A DNA stretch of 64,000 bases from Paracyclopina nana (lineage: Eukaryota > Arthropoda > Copepoda > Cyclopoida > Cyclopettidae), in assembly GCA_019096065.1 (NCBI GenBank), contig JAGUCH010000001.1:7006001-7070000 (forward strand), given 5' to 3'. Under the pieces are notes generated by a model that searched no databases, had not been told where the DNA came from, and saw only the letters and a list, made by a program, of their open reading frames with translations. The stretch's first letter is position 1. Every line of letters starts with the position of its first letter. Below are positions 10,368 through 23,525 of the stretch, one piece after another. The position numbers were made by a program, and so were the translations under genes.

Positions 10368-13300
10368 TCAAGTTGAGAATAGGATTAGCTGATGTCTTGT
10401 TAAGCATTCATCAAGTCCACTATTGCAGACATATGAAGTAATGGCTTCTGAATCATCACCGATCAATCTCATAACAAGTCGTTAAGAGAAAAGGAAAAGC
10501 TTTTTAGGAATCATCAAGGATTGTTAAGGTTCATTTGTGATGTGCGATGCAGGCGTGAATGAGACTGGGTCTACTAGCTTGCATTTTCCTTCTTGATGAC
10601 GAAATCACCGTCAACTCGCGCCTACTATTTGCAGTGGTCCGCTCCTGTGTCTTGACCAAAAAGCCGGACTAGCAGGGACGTAATTGACCTTGCCATGCTT
10701 CCTAGCGAGGCCATGTGCTGAGCATTTCCTTTCGGCTCTTCTTAGGTCATTTTTCAAGGCTGTTTTGGATGGATTTTCGTCTGAGAATGCTGTACGTTAT
10801 GTGGGAATCTGATGAAAATTCTAGTTTCTACGAGTGCATTGGCGCTGAAATCTTAATTTACCATTCAACAAGGTGTCAGTTTTTGCATTCAGAGTTTCTT
10901 TTTCGACACCACCATTCATTTCGAATCCTTTGAAATTATACAGCCTGGAATGTATTATTACGGTATGTCCGAAACGATGAACTCCGAGAACTTTTTAGGC
11001 AAACCTTTTAGCCCTCTGGACTGAACCACTTTGTGCCTTGATTGATCATGCATGCATTTGCTCTTGTTGAACATATTGTAAGGGGAGGGATTATCACAGA
11101 TTGTTCAAGGTTTTGGCCACTACAACTCTGATGTGAAAACTACTATAGTCGGATGTCTTGTGCCTCTAAAAACGAGCCAGGGGCCCGAATCATCTACTTT
11201 GATGTCAGCATCAACGTCTTTGAAAATCATGATGTAAAAGCTAGAAATTCAACTCAAATATAAGCATGATAGTTATTCCTGTAGATGAACTTACCCTGTC
11301 AGTGTAGGTGCTCTGGCTGACTCCAGGGCATAGGAAAACTTCGAGGTCACTTCATTCATAAAAATGTCGAACTATAGATACCAAAAATTGTCTTGGCCGT
11401 GAGTTTTACTTCATGGAATTAATACAAAGGGAAATCAGATCGTGAATTCATTATGCTCGTTTCACTAAAACCGCCATGAGAATTTTTGCAATTTAGGCAG
11501 TCATAGTATGAATGAAAATTAAGTGGGTCTCCGGAAATCCAAGGTTATCCAGTCTAGAAGGCACACTTAGGATCTCGTTGTTCACCTTGGGATTCAGCCA
11601 CAGAGAATTTGGCCATCACTTCAGATAGAAATGCCGTTATGACAATTATAGACGTACGTATGCAATAATAGAAAAATTGAAAAAAATATATTGCTGAATG
11701 ATCGATTCCAGGGAAAATGGCTCAGACATTTCCAAAAACGAAGTCCTAGGGGACTAGGTAACCATGGTATCTAATTAATAGGTCACTAGCGATTGGTTTC
11801 TCCAACCCACAAGCTTTAACCTAATTTGAGCTGCTCACTTTAGGCTTGGGAGCAAAATTGCCCCACATATATGTGAAAGATAGTTATGCTCTTTCTTTAC
11901 ATTTTTTTGCCATCCTGTTCAACACACCCAGTCAAAACTGACCAAGCAAGCTGAGCAAGGCACTAAGTCGGCCGGGTGACCTTCGCAAAATTCCGTAAGA
12001 ATGAGCAGGAAAAGTTGGCCGAGGAAATCTGAATCCGGCAAACTGCGACATTCATTATGGTCCAGATGAACCTCGTTTTTCAATTGATCTTGGGCGACCT
12101 CCCCATTTAAATGAAGATTTTTCTCACACATCGATCCTTACACGGCCAAATCCAAGGAAAATTGCGTTGTCATGCACCCCTAATCCTAAGGGCAAATGTG
12201 TCTACTCACCATTTGCTAGAAATGATTTAAGAAACAACTCCAATCTTCAAAGCGTAGGCTCTAGAAATCATGAAGATAATGCCTGAGAGGCTTTTTATAG
12301 CACCTTGGAAGTGGGCAAATAAAAGTACAGCCAGACATTAAATGCTTTGAAAAGAGATGGAATGTATGAAAAAAGTGAATTGTTCAGCAGAACATTGCAT
12401 TTTTACCCATCCCTTTTGTTGTGCCATTTCTAGCGATAGATTTTTTAGCACTAATTCTTATTTAGAAAAGTCATTTGCAGTGAATTTCTGCCTAAGGCCT
12501 AGTGAATGCTGTGCTATCCTCGATCCATAGCTGGAAGACATTCTTATACTTCACTTTCACCTCACCAAACATGAAGCAGTGCCGGAGCACTGTGAGGCTT
12601 TTCGCCCCAAAGACAGTTTTCACAAAAGTCAAGGAGGTAAATACGGCTAACCATTCTTTTGCATAAAAATCAAACAATAGGGGTTTTCGGGGTGACTTCC
12701 CCAACGACAGGTTGCTGGTGATAAAGCCACCATCAACAAGCCATGGTAAGAAATATCTATGTATGCGCCATGCTGATCAATGCTGCATTAGTTGGACACA
12801 TCCTATTGAAAAAAATTGAGCACATATTGCAATTAATGGCAAGTAAAATTAACATACTTATTTGCAGTTTCGCCGCTCAAATTTTTAAAGAGTTCATTCA
12901 ACTGTTTAAGTCTTGGTAGAAGATTGATAAGTTTTAAGCAAGTAATGACCTGTCAAACCTAAAGCTGCTGCGCTTAGAATAAGCCTCCTAGATGACCTTT
13001 AAAAGTGTCCTGAAGTTGGACGCACAAATTTGACTGAAATACGGATTCTCATGTCATTTTGCGACATATTGCTTGGTGGCGATGAAAAAAAGCTATTTTT
13101 CTCCTAATCTGACATCAGGCGAGTTTTGACAATTACAAGGTGCAAATCAGCCGTTGAGGTTACAAAAATTGCGCATATTCAGGCTCAGTCAAGCGTGCCT
13201 TTATAGATATGTATACTTAGTAAGTTAGCATACCTCCCTTTATTTGGCTTTGCCACTGAAATTATTAAGTTGGCGCCACATGGCCGCTAAGAAACTTTAC

Positions 13301-16300
13301 ACATGTTTCATGAAGAAATCATACGAAGTCGCGACTGAATATTTAACCATAAGAGATTTTTTTATGAGCAATCAACGCAAATTTCACTAATATCCTAATA
13401 TGCTCTGATAACTAACAGGTAGAAAGTTATAACAAACTAAAATAAAATGGGCAAACTCACCAACAATTCTGTTGTCAAACCTCCGTCAACATGCCCAGGC
13501 TTCTTCATCCAATGCAATGGTAAATTGTGCATATCACATGCAAGTGATGCGACCAATGTTGATCAAAATAATGCCTTTCATAAAAGTCGCCCTTTCGTAG
13601 TTTTCGTTTCCTCTTTTGAATCTCGGACATCGTTCGTAAGCCTTTTTAAATGTTACTTTCAAGAAGCGTCTAGCGAGCGTTTCTTGAGCGTTGAGCACTG
13701 AGCAGAGCAAGACAAAACACGAAAATAAATCCTGCGAGAACAAGCTGAGCAAAAATTGATTTGTTTTGAAAGCTTTCATACGCTTACTTTTCGAAACAGT
13801 CTATTTGTAGCGAAAAAAGCCAAAATAAAAAATACGGAAAGCTGCCGCATAGGTCAACCGCGCAGTGACGTTACTATACTGTAGAGCTCTACTTGGTGTA
13901 CTGTCTCAGCAAAATCAGCGATGCTAACTGATTCAGTGTATCAACAAATAGCAAACTGCTGCGCAGATTTTGAAAGCCGTTATCTATATCATCATCTCTA
14001 GAATTAGGGTAAATTAATTGCTCATTTCAAAAGGAGCCTGAAGCGCTCCGGGTAGCTATGACTTACAATGCGAAAATATGCTTCAGAAAATTATTTCCAT
14101 ATTTCACATCAAATACTTGTCGTCCATGTCACAAGACAAAAAAGGTACTTACTTTCAAGAACGTAGTGCCATAAACCTTTCTTTTATGGCAACCACTAAA
14201 TCTCAAATGAATCGCCTCATTCATGCCTTGCATTTTTGCGCAATCGCAGTAGCTCCTGAAAATCATCCAGCTGTTTCTTGACACAGTCAGCACATAGATA
14301 GTGGCAAGCATAGTAGTTCAATGTGGCACCTACATATTTTTACTACATATGCATGGAAGCATGAAGTGGTCAAGGTGCTCGTGGTCCTCGGAACAAGTCA
14401 CATAGTTTTGTTAGCGCGAGCTCGAGCTGGTTGGACGGTCGGTCGCCATGTTGAAATCCGAGCCAGCAAGGTCCTTCCTAGCTCCGACTTAAATACAGTT
14501 AGATTTTCTTGGCCTAGAGTCACAGGCCAGGTTCATTCAGGCCACAGCACAGTGCAGCGCCGCAAAAGAAAAACTGCTCGTTCACCCATGCTCAAAAACT
14601 TAACACACTCAGATTTATAGGGTATCAGGCACGCCACGTTGAAATGAGGACGCTTTCAGCAGGATCTCAAAATCAGATATAAAAATCCGAATGACAAGGT
14701 GATGGCATTACGCCGAAATCCAATCGTAGTTGACGAGATGAACACCACACTTTTTTAAGCGTAGCACTCAATTATCATATGATTGAATTATTATTTTGGT
14801 CACATTTTTAATCTTTGAGGAATTACGTTGGCTGGATCAATCCGGATCGGAATTCTTTCGAAATTTTATTTTGCGTCACTTAATAGATTTTTTCCCAAAT
14901 AGGCAAATATGCTGTCGTAACAAACGAGGGTTCTAATTTTCGATCATATTTGAAAAGGTATTTTTCTCCGTAATGATCTGAAACTTATATGATTCTATTT
15001 TGCAATATTCATTTGCTAAAGAGTTTCACGACCTTTCGGAAAAGGATATACTTATACTGAGTAACCTCCATAGTTTCTTTCCAAGGGCCGGTAAGGGTCA
15101 GGCTCTTATGTTTCCTCGTCACTTCAGAAATTGGTAGAGTAACAAAGTGAATTCTGGAAAAATCTTGTATCAGCCATCCTTATTTTTCCAGAAAAGAGAT
15201 TCTTCCTTACCTTTAATTTTTGCAATGTCTAACAATAGCGTGCATTATGCACAATATGATTGATCAAGATTAAAATATTACATAAGATTGGGCAAGAAAA
15301 GGTTTAGTTTTTTTGCTAGAGGAGGTTTCTTCATTACAGCTTGGCTAATGAATATACCAAAAAAATATTATTCTGCTTACCGTAAGGCTATTTTTATCTT
15401 TTACCAAAATATATCAAAGTATCAAACCAACCTCCAGAATCATAGTCAAGATAATAATAATATCTCAAGAAGTTAGTCTAACTTGTGTAATGCTGAAAGA
15501 ATTAACCATTTCCCCCAATTTCACAAAAATGAAAACTGGATTGTCACATATATTTAAAAAAACACAAATCATTTGAGAACGCCAGATGACCTACACACAT
15601 CCCGATTGAGAAAGAATAGAAAGTGATAATTTGGAGCTGATTTCATTTGAGGCCTTTTGTTCGTACTTGTATCAAGAGATGGGGCGGCACTCATCTCACC
15701 TAACTTCTCACCAAATTTTTTTGCTCTCTGTTGAGAAGTCATCAGCAAGCCTTTTATCCTGTCAATCTGCTCTATTGAGGTGACCTACTTGGACAGCCAC
15801 GCAATTCATATGTTCTTCCTTTTTTGGCAATTATTGCTAGCACCAAAAGTTCTAGTGTTCTATTATGCAACTTGTAAAGAGTTATTTTGGATCCTTTGTG
15901 CAATGTGTGCATAGACGCTTTAAATGAATGCTCTAAATGTTTTCGTTCCACAGTAAGAATATTAAGGAGGTTGTGCTGATTTGACAGTATTGTTGCGTTT
16001 AAAAGAGTTGCGTCTTTTTGGAAAAATGTTTTTCCAAAATATTGGTCATAATATGCATGCAGGCGAACCCAGCCTAAGCATAGATCTATGTTGATATTTG
16101 AGCGGCGCGTCAAAAATCACAAGAGAAGTGTATTTAAAAGCCAAAGTGGGAAGTCAGCGCCATCTAGCGCTAAATTAGAGGACGTATTTTTTCCAGTAGG
16201 CTGCACAGAACTGGCTGCACACTTAGTGCTGTGCTCCCTAACCCACCCCATCTGTGAACAGTTTTCTCAGCAACAAGGGCTTAAAAATTAAATTAAAGAG

Positions 16301-19300
16301 GTCTGGTTGACTAGATTTTAAAGTTCCGTCGTTGTTTTGACGGCCAAGATTTGACCGCAACCATCAGCAATTGCTGATGGCTCATTATTATTACTAATTG
16401 GGAATGAAATTATGCTGATAATTTCAGATCAATTATGAGCAGGGTATCCATGCATTCTCTAATCTCCTAATTTTTTCCTTAGAAAAGTATTCCAAATGAG
16501 TATAGCTGATTTTCTCTATGGGTTACCTATAACGTAGTGCCACGAAGTCGCGGATGAATTTCTAGAACCCTATGCGAAATATGAACTTAGTAGAGCTTGA
16601 CCAATTGTTTTGAGATGGCCTATAAAGATTATTCATCTTCTTTAAGGTTGAATTATTGTAACGTAATCCTATTCATGAATCGTTTCACGCGTCGATTGCT
16701 TCATCATAATATGTAGGAGTTCAGGTGAGCTCAATCTGACGTCCTGCATAAGGCAACTTATTCTAAAAAACCGAAGATATTAGTGAGGCAATTTTTTAGA
16801 AAAACTGTACTAATCGCTCTTTTTGGTAGCTCACTCAGAGTTCAGTCTAAAACAGAGTTCAATTAACGAAAAAAAAGTATAAAAAAAAAGCTCGTAGTTG
16901 CTGGATGACTCTTGGTAAGGTTTGTATTATTCTAAATCTTCTTTTCTTCTTGCACGCTGTTTTTTAATAGCCTTGCTGAGCCATGCGCCACATCCAGTTC
17001 AACGAACTCCAAAAAAACCAAGGAGCCCTTGAACTACTTGAAAAGCATTTTCTATTTTTTCGATGTAACATAAAGTAAAGTGCTAACTCAGGCAGCACAC
17101 CAAGGCAAATAAAATTTGAAGGTGTCACAGTGAATTGTGAGCTGCTCTTTGTCGGAAAAGCTGTATAAATGTATGTATGGTTCTCAAAATGTTTAGATTG
17201 AAGATATGCTATTTTAGCTAAAAACTAGACGCATGCAATTTTCTAGGTTGTTTAATGGAATAGGTAATAAGGTTGCCTGAGCTGTGCACTAGGGCTTGAA
17301 TTCGTCTTTTGCCATTGAGCTAAGCCAGTTGACCCCGACGCTCGAAAAGACTTGATACACATATGTAAGCAGGTTCAATTTGCCTTGCCAAGAATGTTAA
17401 GTAGTTCGAGCAAGTCACATGGTGAGTCCACATGTTTTAGCAGCTTCCTTTGGCGCAGGTATCAAGTAGATCAGTTGTTGTCCTCATTTCTTTTGATAGG
17501 CCAGATTTTGATCATGGTATGCAAACTATGTTCGCTTAGGCCCCACATGCATAATTCAATATAAAATTAGCCGTTTATTCATGGCCGGGCGTTTCACAAT
17601 AATTCGTCATACTAGCATTCAGCAGGAGCTCTCCAGCAAGACCGCTCATTGCAGCGCTCTTGTTTATTTTTTGGCCCACTTAGCTACAGGCCAGTTGCCA
17701 AAAGCTAGCTAGAAATTCCAAAAAGTATTGTGCTATTTTTCTCTTTAAATGTGTAAAGTCATGGCAATGAACGCAGCGTGGTGGTACGTCATATGTGAGA
17801 CCAATTTCCCTTTTACATTGTTGCTCAGTAAGCCTGGCAGCAAGCCATCTGTGTAATAATTTCTTTTGCTTGGGAGTCATTACAGCACGCTAACACCATG
17901 TGATTACGCGAGGGAAACTGTGGCAACTTTTTTCACGGCCTTGCTCTTTTATCTTTGTCTGTGAGCAGTAGCAGGCGACCCTAATTTTCCTACGGTCCTT
18001 CAAACTGTGTAGCTATATTGTACAACGTCGCATTGGTGTCATCTTCAAAGGTGTGAATAAGCTCTTCTCTGCGGAAACCACCGCCCTTTGCTACATGGCA
18101 CCAAGAGAGTTGGTTCTAGTTTGAATACAGGCAGCAGCAGCAGCGGTTCTGCTATCAGAACAACCGTTTAAAAACAATTCAAATAGCATCAGCATCAAAG
18201 AAACCTCATTTGATCAAATTTGTGTATGCCGTTCGCTTCTTGGTTGGTAATATATAATTATAAGCAACCCCTTCATGACTAATGGTGTACGCATGTATTA
18301 ACCATGTAGGTAGATGAGGTGAACTTAAGCATGCAATTAGTGAAATTCAAATTACTGCCTTTCTTTCAAGTGATTAGTTTCGTGTAGCTAATGGACGGTG
18401 GCAGAGAATTCGCCAGCTTTAACATTAGCTTTGTTCAATGCGATTGCTTCTGCTCTACTGCTGCATATCTTGCCTTAAAAGGAAGCTTTCTTATGCGGTA
18501 CTACCTTGACCAAGTCGAAGACCTACTCATTTATCGCATATGACTAATGCATTCATTTTTTATCCATAAATCAGTGAACTATTCAAAGTGATGTATGGCA
18601 AAGTCGATCCAGCGAGTGGCTGGATCGACTTGATCGACTTGATCGACTGGATCGAATGTAAAACAGGTTAATGCTGATAAGCTAATTCAAAGTGAGTTTA
18701 ACTAATGCACGCATCCCACTTTTTGTGCCAGCAGGTGAATGTAGCACAGCGCGGTGTGTTAAAAGGCTGTTTTTTAAATTATCCTCGATTGAGGAAATTG
18801 GTTGTCTTCTTTGTTCATGTATTGTCATTGTTGTTAGCGAGGTAGCTCCTGGCGACAACAGCCATTTTTGTACATTATGATTTTGACATACTTTCTGGCT
18901 GAAAAAAGATACAGAGTCATTAAACTGTATACAGGAGTGGTAGTTTTTGCTGAATAAAAGAAACTTTTTCCCAGCAAACAGTGCCGCCGCCGCCACAGTT
19001 TCATGTAAAAACACCCATTTTATTTATGATACGAGCATTCCTACACCGCTTTAAAAGCGCATTTTTCTAGACTCCAGCCAGAGATACAGCAACCATCTTC
19101 GGGTTGATGATCGCTTCTTTCCACGCGGCACAGTCGGAATTTTGTGCTTCAAAAAAACCTTCTGAGTTTCGGCAAAGTCAAAATGAAGCATTTTTCATTC
19201 GTATCGCAAGCAATGTCAACCATCTGGAAAAAGGTCGTTTACTCCTCTCTGTACATTTTATCTTGGCTGGATGGCATCCTAACCCACTTTTTTGAAGTGA

Positions 19301-21070
19301 GCGATGCAATCGAAACAACATCAATAAAAAAGACCGAATACAATGGAAGAAAATAAAGACACCTCAAATGGTTGCAACCCCTAGACGTCTGTTGATTTGG
19401 AGGATCCACCCAAATTTGCCCAGTGCTGTGGGTGGATTTCCTGAGTTAGTTTCGAGCAAACAAATAAATATTCATTATTACGGTACTGCTAGTCAAACAA
19501 CTCGTTGAAGCAGCCGAAGAGCATGCATGAATACTACCTATAAGAAATAGTGTTCGTGCCCCCTTTTTTTGGAAACGAGGAGCGCTTATTGCCAAATTGT
19601 CCTGAAGCCAGCCACAGGGGAAAAAAGTGAGACATTAATGTCTCTCCGCACCGAGGGGGACACGTACTACATGCACATTCATGGGACCGACGGGCACCGC
19701 TACACCTGTACCCTGACTGCCATAAAACTGCAGCAGAGCTCTGTTTGAAATGTTCCAAGTGATTGAACTAATCTAAGAAAAACGCTTACACGTGCATGAC
19801 GCTCTTCTTGATTTTTTATGCTTATACGGAAGGCTTTCAGGTGTAAATTATGTCTTCATTGGCGGGTCAGCCTGTGCATTCTGGACTGCCTGTGGCGATG
19901 ATGGTACCTCGTTGCAAACTTTATTTTTGTGCATCTCCTATATAGGAGTACAGCTATTGGCATTTTAGATGTTAGAGGACAACCTCTACGGGACCTGACG
20001 TATGCGTGAGCAACAGCTTTCCGACCATGGCTTGGGTTGGCTGCAGGCCTGCAGGCATAGGGGCTGGTGGCTGCCGCTGAGGCGACAGCAGCCATTCGGC
20101 AGGCACCTGTTGCAGGTAACTGGCTGAGTCCTCGTGACCCACTTCTCAAGTCAGACAGCTGGCAGCTGGCAGCTATGCCAAGCTGCTCACCACCTCAAAT
20201 GCCACATTCCGCGCGTTCAAGTCTCCCAACTTACTCGCGCAGTTCCGGAGATGCTACAGCTCATGATGCCGCCGAGTAGCCTTTAAAAACTTTTCCAAAC
20301 GAAACAAAAATGGGTTACAACGGTTCGCGTTTTGCCGGCCTCATTATCGTCATTTCGAAAGAACCTACGCGTCACGACGGCTAATCAGCTCGCCGTTGGT
20401 GTCCCCACGATTTCAATCCATTGTGCAACTTCATTAAGCTTTTGCATTAAAAGGAGGCCATCCATTGGCCAGACAAGTAGTAAGACCCTACTTCTCTGTA
20501 GGTAAATGATGCTTTCGGGTTTTTATCGTAATTTTACTGCCCTGTTGACTTTTTCGATGCTAGTTAGGGCTCATTCTAAGGAAACCCGGCCACAGCATTT
20601 TCCTCCTACATATAGTATTTTAACGAGAACATAGTTGTCCTTACTATAATTTTTTGTTGAATTTGTTTTTGAGAAGAAGCTCTCATGCTATCAGGTCGGC
20701 CATCACCATACATGTTTCTGTGAGTAGAGGTCAAATGCATCCAGCTAGCTCTCTGCTTTCATTAAGCCTCCTGGCAGGCAGGTGCGTTCAACATTTGCGG
20801 GACACACGTATGGCCTATTGAAGGTTCGGTTCTTCAGGTTTCTCGTTGGTTGCTGCATAACGTTGTGCTCCTCTCGACTTCTTCGTGTTCCGCTCTCGAA
20901 GACAGAGCCTCGAGCTCTCGCTTCCATAGGTTTGCCGGGCTCGACCCGGACTTGGCTGCTGACTTGCCTACCTCACGAAACTCTGCAGTTGCTCGCCAAA
21001 CAACAGGCCAACCACATACATACATACAGTTTGCAACCATCAACAGCTTTTATAGTGCCCCAATTTGCTT
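10368..21070. other. Long gene-poor stretch
   Basis: About 10.7 kb with no exon I can support. Open frames are short, lie on both strands and lack recognisable domains. Visible structure is limited to a perfect 20-bp palindrome at 16361-16380 (CCATCAGCAATTGCTGATGG), a GGCGCCAC motif at 13272-13279 and a 9-bp tandem repeat at 18623. Given the transcription-factor gene at its right edge, it may be regulatory DNA or a long intron, but the sequence alone does not show that. Confidence 0.5.
18623..18658. repeat. Short tandem repeat, unit GATCGACTT
   Basis: Four adjacent 9-bp units; the first two are identical and the last two vary at the end (GATCGACTG, GATCGAATG). The core GGATCGACT also forms the repeat unit of the foldback-like element at 31.2 kb. 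Confidence 0.8.
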
Positions 21071-22010
21071 AGCTTTAGTATAAGCTGAGCGTTGACATCC
21101 GCTGATTTGTGTGTATTTCTCCGCAACTCATATGCAAGGTTTTGAGGTCGATGACATGCCAATCTATTGGCACGGTCGTCGCAGTTGCTGTTCGGGGGTA
21201 AGTTATTCAGTTGAGAACATAACCAAATTTTTATGTCAGTCTCGGATTCTTAAGATGCAGTTATTTATTTTACGACGGTACCATTGCTAGGTTTGTTTGT
21301 CATTGTTGCCTATTTGAAATGCTAGAGAATGGTTACTGCTCTCAAGAGACTATATAAGCTGCAATACTAAAACGAGTGCATAAGCATAAAATGAACTGCT
21401 CGTTATTCTTGACAAAATAGCCCACGTTTTTAATGTATATTTAAAAACCTCTTTTAAGCATACTTTTATGTGCCATGATAAAGCTTATCTTTGATTGAAA
21501 TTACATGAGGTAGAAAGGCCCACTTGTCATTAGTTAGTATTTATGCCTTGATAGATTTGGCACTAATAAAACTCGCTATCGATGCTTTCCAGCTAGTTCG
21601 AATGTTTGCTGTTTCTGCTTATGCATGCAATTATGTAATTGAAAATTCTGGCCATAAGTTCTGCCTCGTCTATATGCCTTAAGGATATTGTTCCTTACGC
21701 GTGGCCAACTCCAGAGATTTTCCTCCCACTGTGCACCGTATAGTAACGGGAATCTAGGACAGCAGCTGTTCTCGCTTGTTGCACCATTAGAAACTATACG
21801 TGCCATATCTAGGATAGCGCATGGATACGTTACGTTAACGTGCGTTCAAGTCTCCTCATGTGGAACTTTGACCAACACCACCAAACAACAGCAAATTTTA
21901 CGTGGCAACAAACAGAGCATGCATGGCATTATCTGTGATAAAATCAAGCCAACCAATTGTCTTCAGCCATTAGTGGGAAATCATTAATTTTGTCTCTGCT
22001 TCTTTTCTAG

Positions 22011-22146
22011 CTCTGCTGATGTAAAAAGAGTCCGGTGTGCCGTGTGGGGCCCGGGGAACCACCGGAGGACTTTCACCAGGTCCCTGGGCCCATTTTGTGA
22101 GTGAAGCCAAAGACCTGGACAGCCCTTCGGCTGTCTTTACTGAACG
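22011..22146 (+). other. Probable 5' UTR exon of the zinc-finger gene
   Basis: Bounded by a strong acceptor (GCTTCTTTTCTAG) and a strong donor (ACG|GTGAGT), and GC-rich (CCCGGGGAACC, CCTGGGCCC) against its surroundings. All three frames contain stops, so it is best read as untranslated leader. A further donor-like GTAAGTTA at about 21199 may end an earlier leader exon. The next good acceptor on this strand is CTGCCTCCTTTCAG at 23407-23420, ahead of the zinc-finger start codon. Confidence 0.45.
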
Positions 22147-23525
22147 GTGAGTTGCCCTGAAAATTGCAAGAAACTCCAGTCGTCACTGTAATGGCAATGC
22201 CGCCTAGCTGATTGCCGTTAGCATGACCTGGGCATGTTTATGAACGAGTTCATCGTACGTAATGGCCCGTATCAAATGCTGAGATAGTCTGGTAGAAACA
22301 TTCGAGGATGGAAACTCTATTAGCTGAGCTATAGTAAGGACGGAAAGGTTGTTTTCCGTCGACCCGATTTGCTAGCTTTTTTTGGAAGATGCATCGAAGT
22401 GTGAAGATTGAAGAGCGATGACTTTCCATGTTTAGTGTTGACTTTAAAGCGGCATAATGGTAGAGAGGCGAACAGCAGCATTTGGTTAGGTTGCGATCGA
22501 CGTGGCGTAAGTAGGTTAGTGTTATGCCTATGCGAAGGCTGGCTACAAAGCGTGGCAGGTGAGTTCAGCAGGAAACTGTGCAGGAACAGTTAGACGAGCT
22601 CACCTCAACTGTTCATGCCATGTGCCAGCTCGATAGAACTTCCCTTTCTTCTTCGTTAACATTCTCAGCCGCCTTGCAGCAATGTAGCAGCAGCAGTGAG
22701 CGAGGCGCTCGCTTCAAACAATGCTGCTGCTCCAAGGAAGGCTTTTAAAAATGCGCTGCACCATCTGAGTCCTTCATAAGCGGGACGACGATGAGAAACC
22801 ATGCCATGCGATGCATCTGCTTCATCTCACTCCCCTCGGGTACTGAATATAGTTCAACTGGCGGTGCACTCAATGCAATTAACTCGACTGCCACGAGAAA
22901 TTACAAGCTTCGCCCAGCTGGTAAAAAAGCTTGTAATCGTCTACGCTTCATTACTGCAAAAAGCAGATATACGAAGTTGTATTTGCATGCTGCACACACC
23001 TTTAACCAATGTAGCAGAAGCGCAAACGATTTCTTCGCGCTCAACTCGTAGCACAACAAAAGCCATATTACTTACATGTACCAGGTTGATTCAAATGGGA
23101 AAAAGTGCACCCTCCGGTTAACCATGGACAATAAAAGATGGCGGCCATAGGAAATCTTTTCTAACGAGTCAGTTTTGACCGCATGCAAATGAGATGGTAG
23201 CCTCTCCTATATGTATACCATCTTGTATTTATGAGCCGCATATTGCCTGGCTCGCAGGATCCGGAAAGAATGTATCTGCTCGGAGTCTTTGCTCCAAACT
23301 ATTTTGAAGGTTGCCTCTAACGTTAACGGTAAACGCCAGCTAGTGTGTCAGTGTGCCAAAGTGCGAAACACAGTTTCTTCTTTTAAGATCTGCTCTAATG
23401 TCGGCGCTGCCTCCTTTCAGATTCTGGCCCAGACCCCACACGATCTACACCAACTATCACAATAAAATTACTACGCAAAGCACTATCTGCCGAAATCTGC
23501 TACCAAAAGTAACGATAAGTAAATT

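Noticed and set aside
15772-16113. 113-residue minus-strand frame
   Set aside because: No motif, no splice context, and AT-rich random-like composition.
20067-20279. Ala/Ser/Pro-rich plus-strand frame with a GTAACT donor
   Set aside because: No acceptor or continuing exon, and the competing frame on the other strand is equally long.
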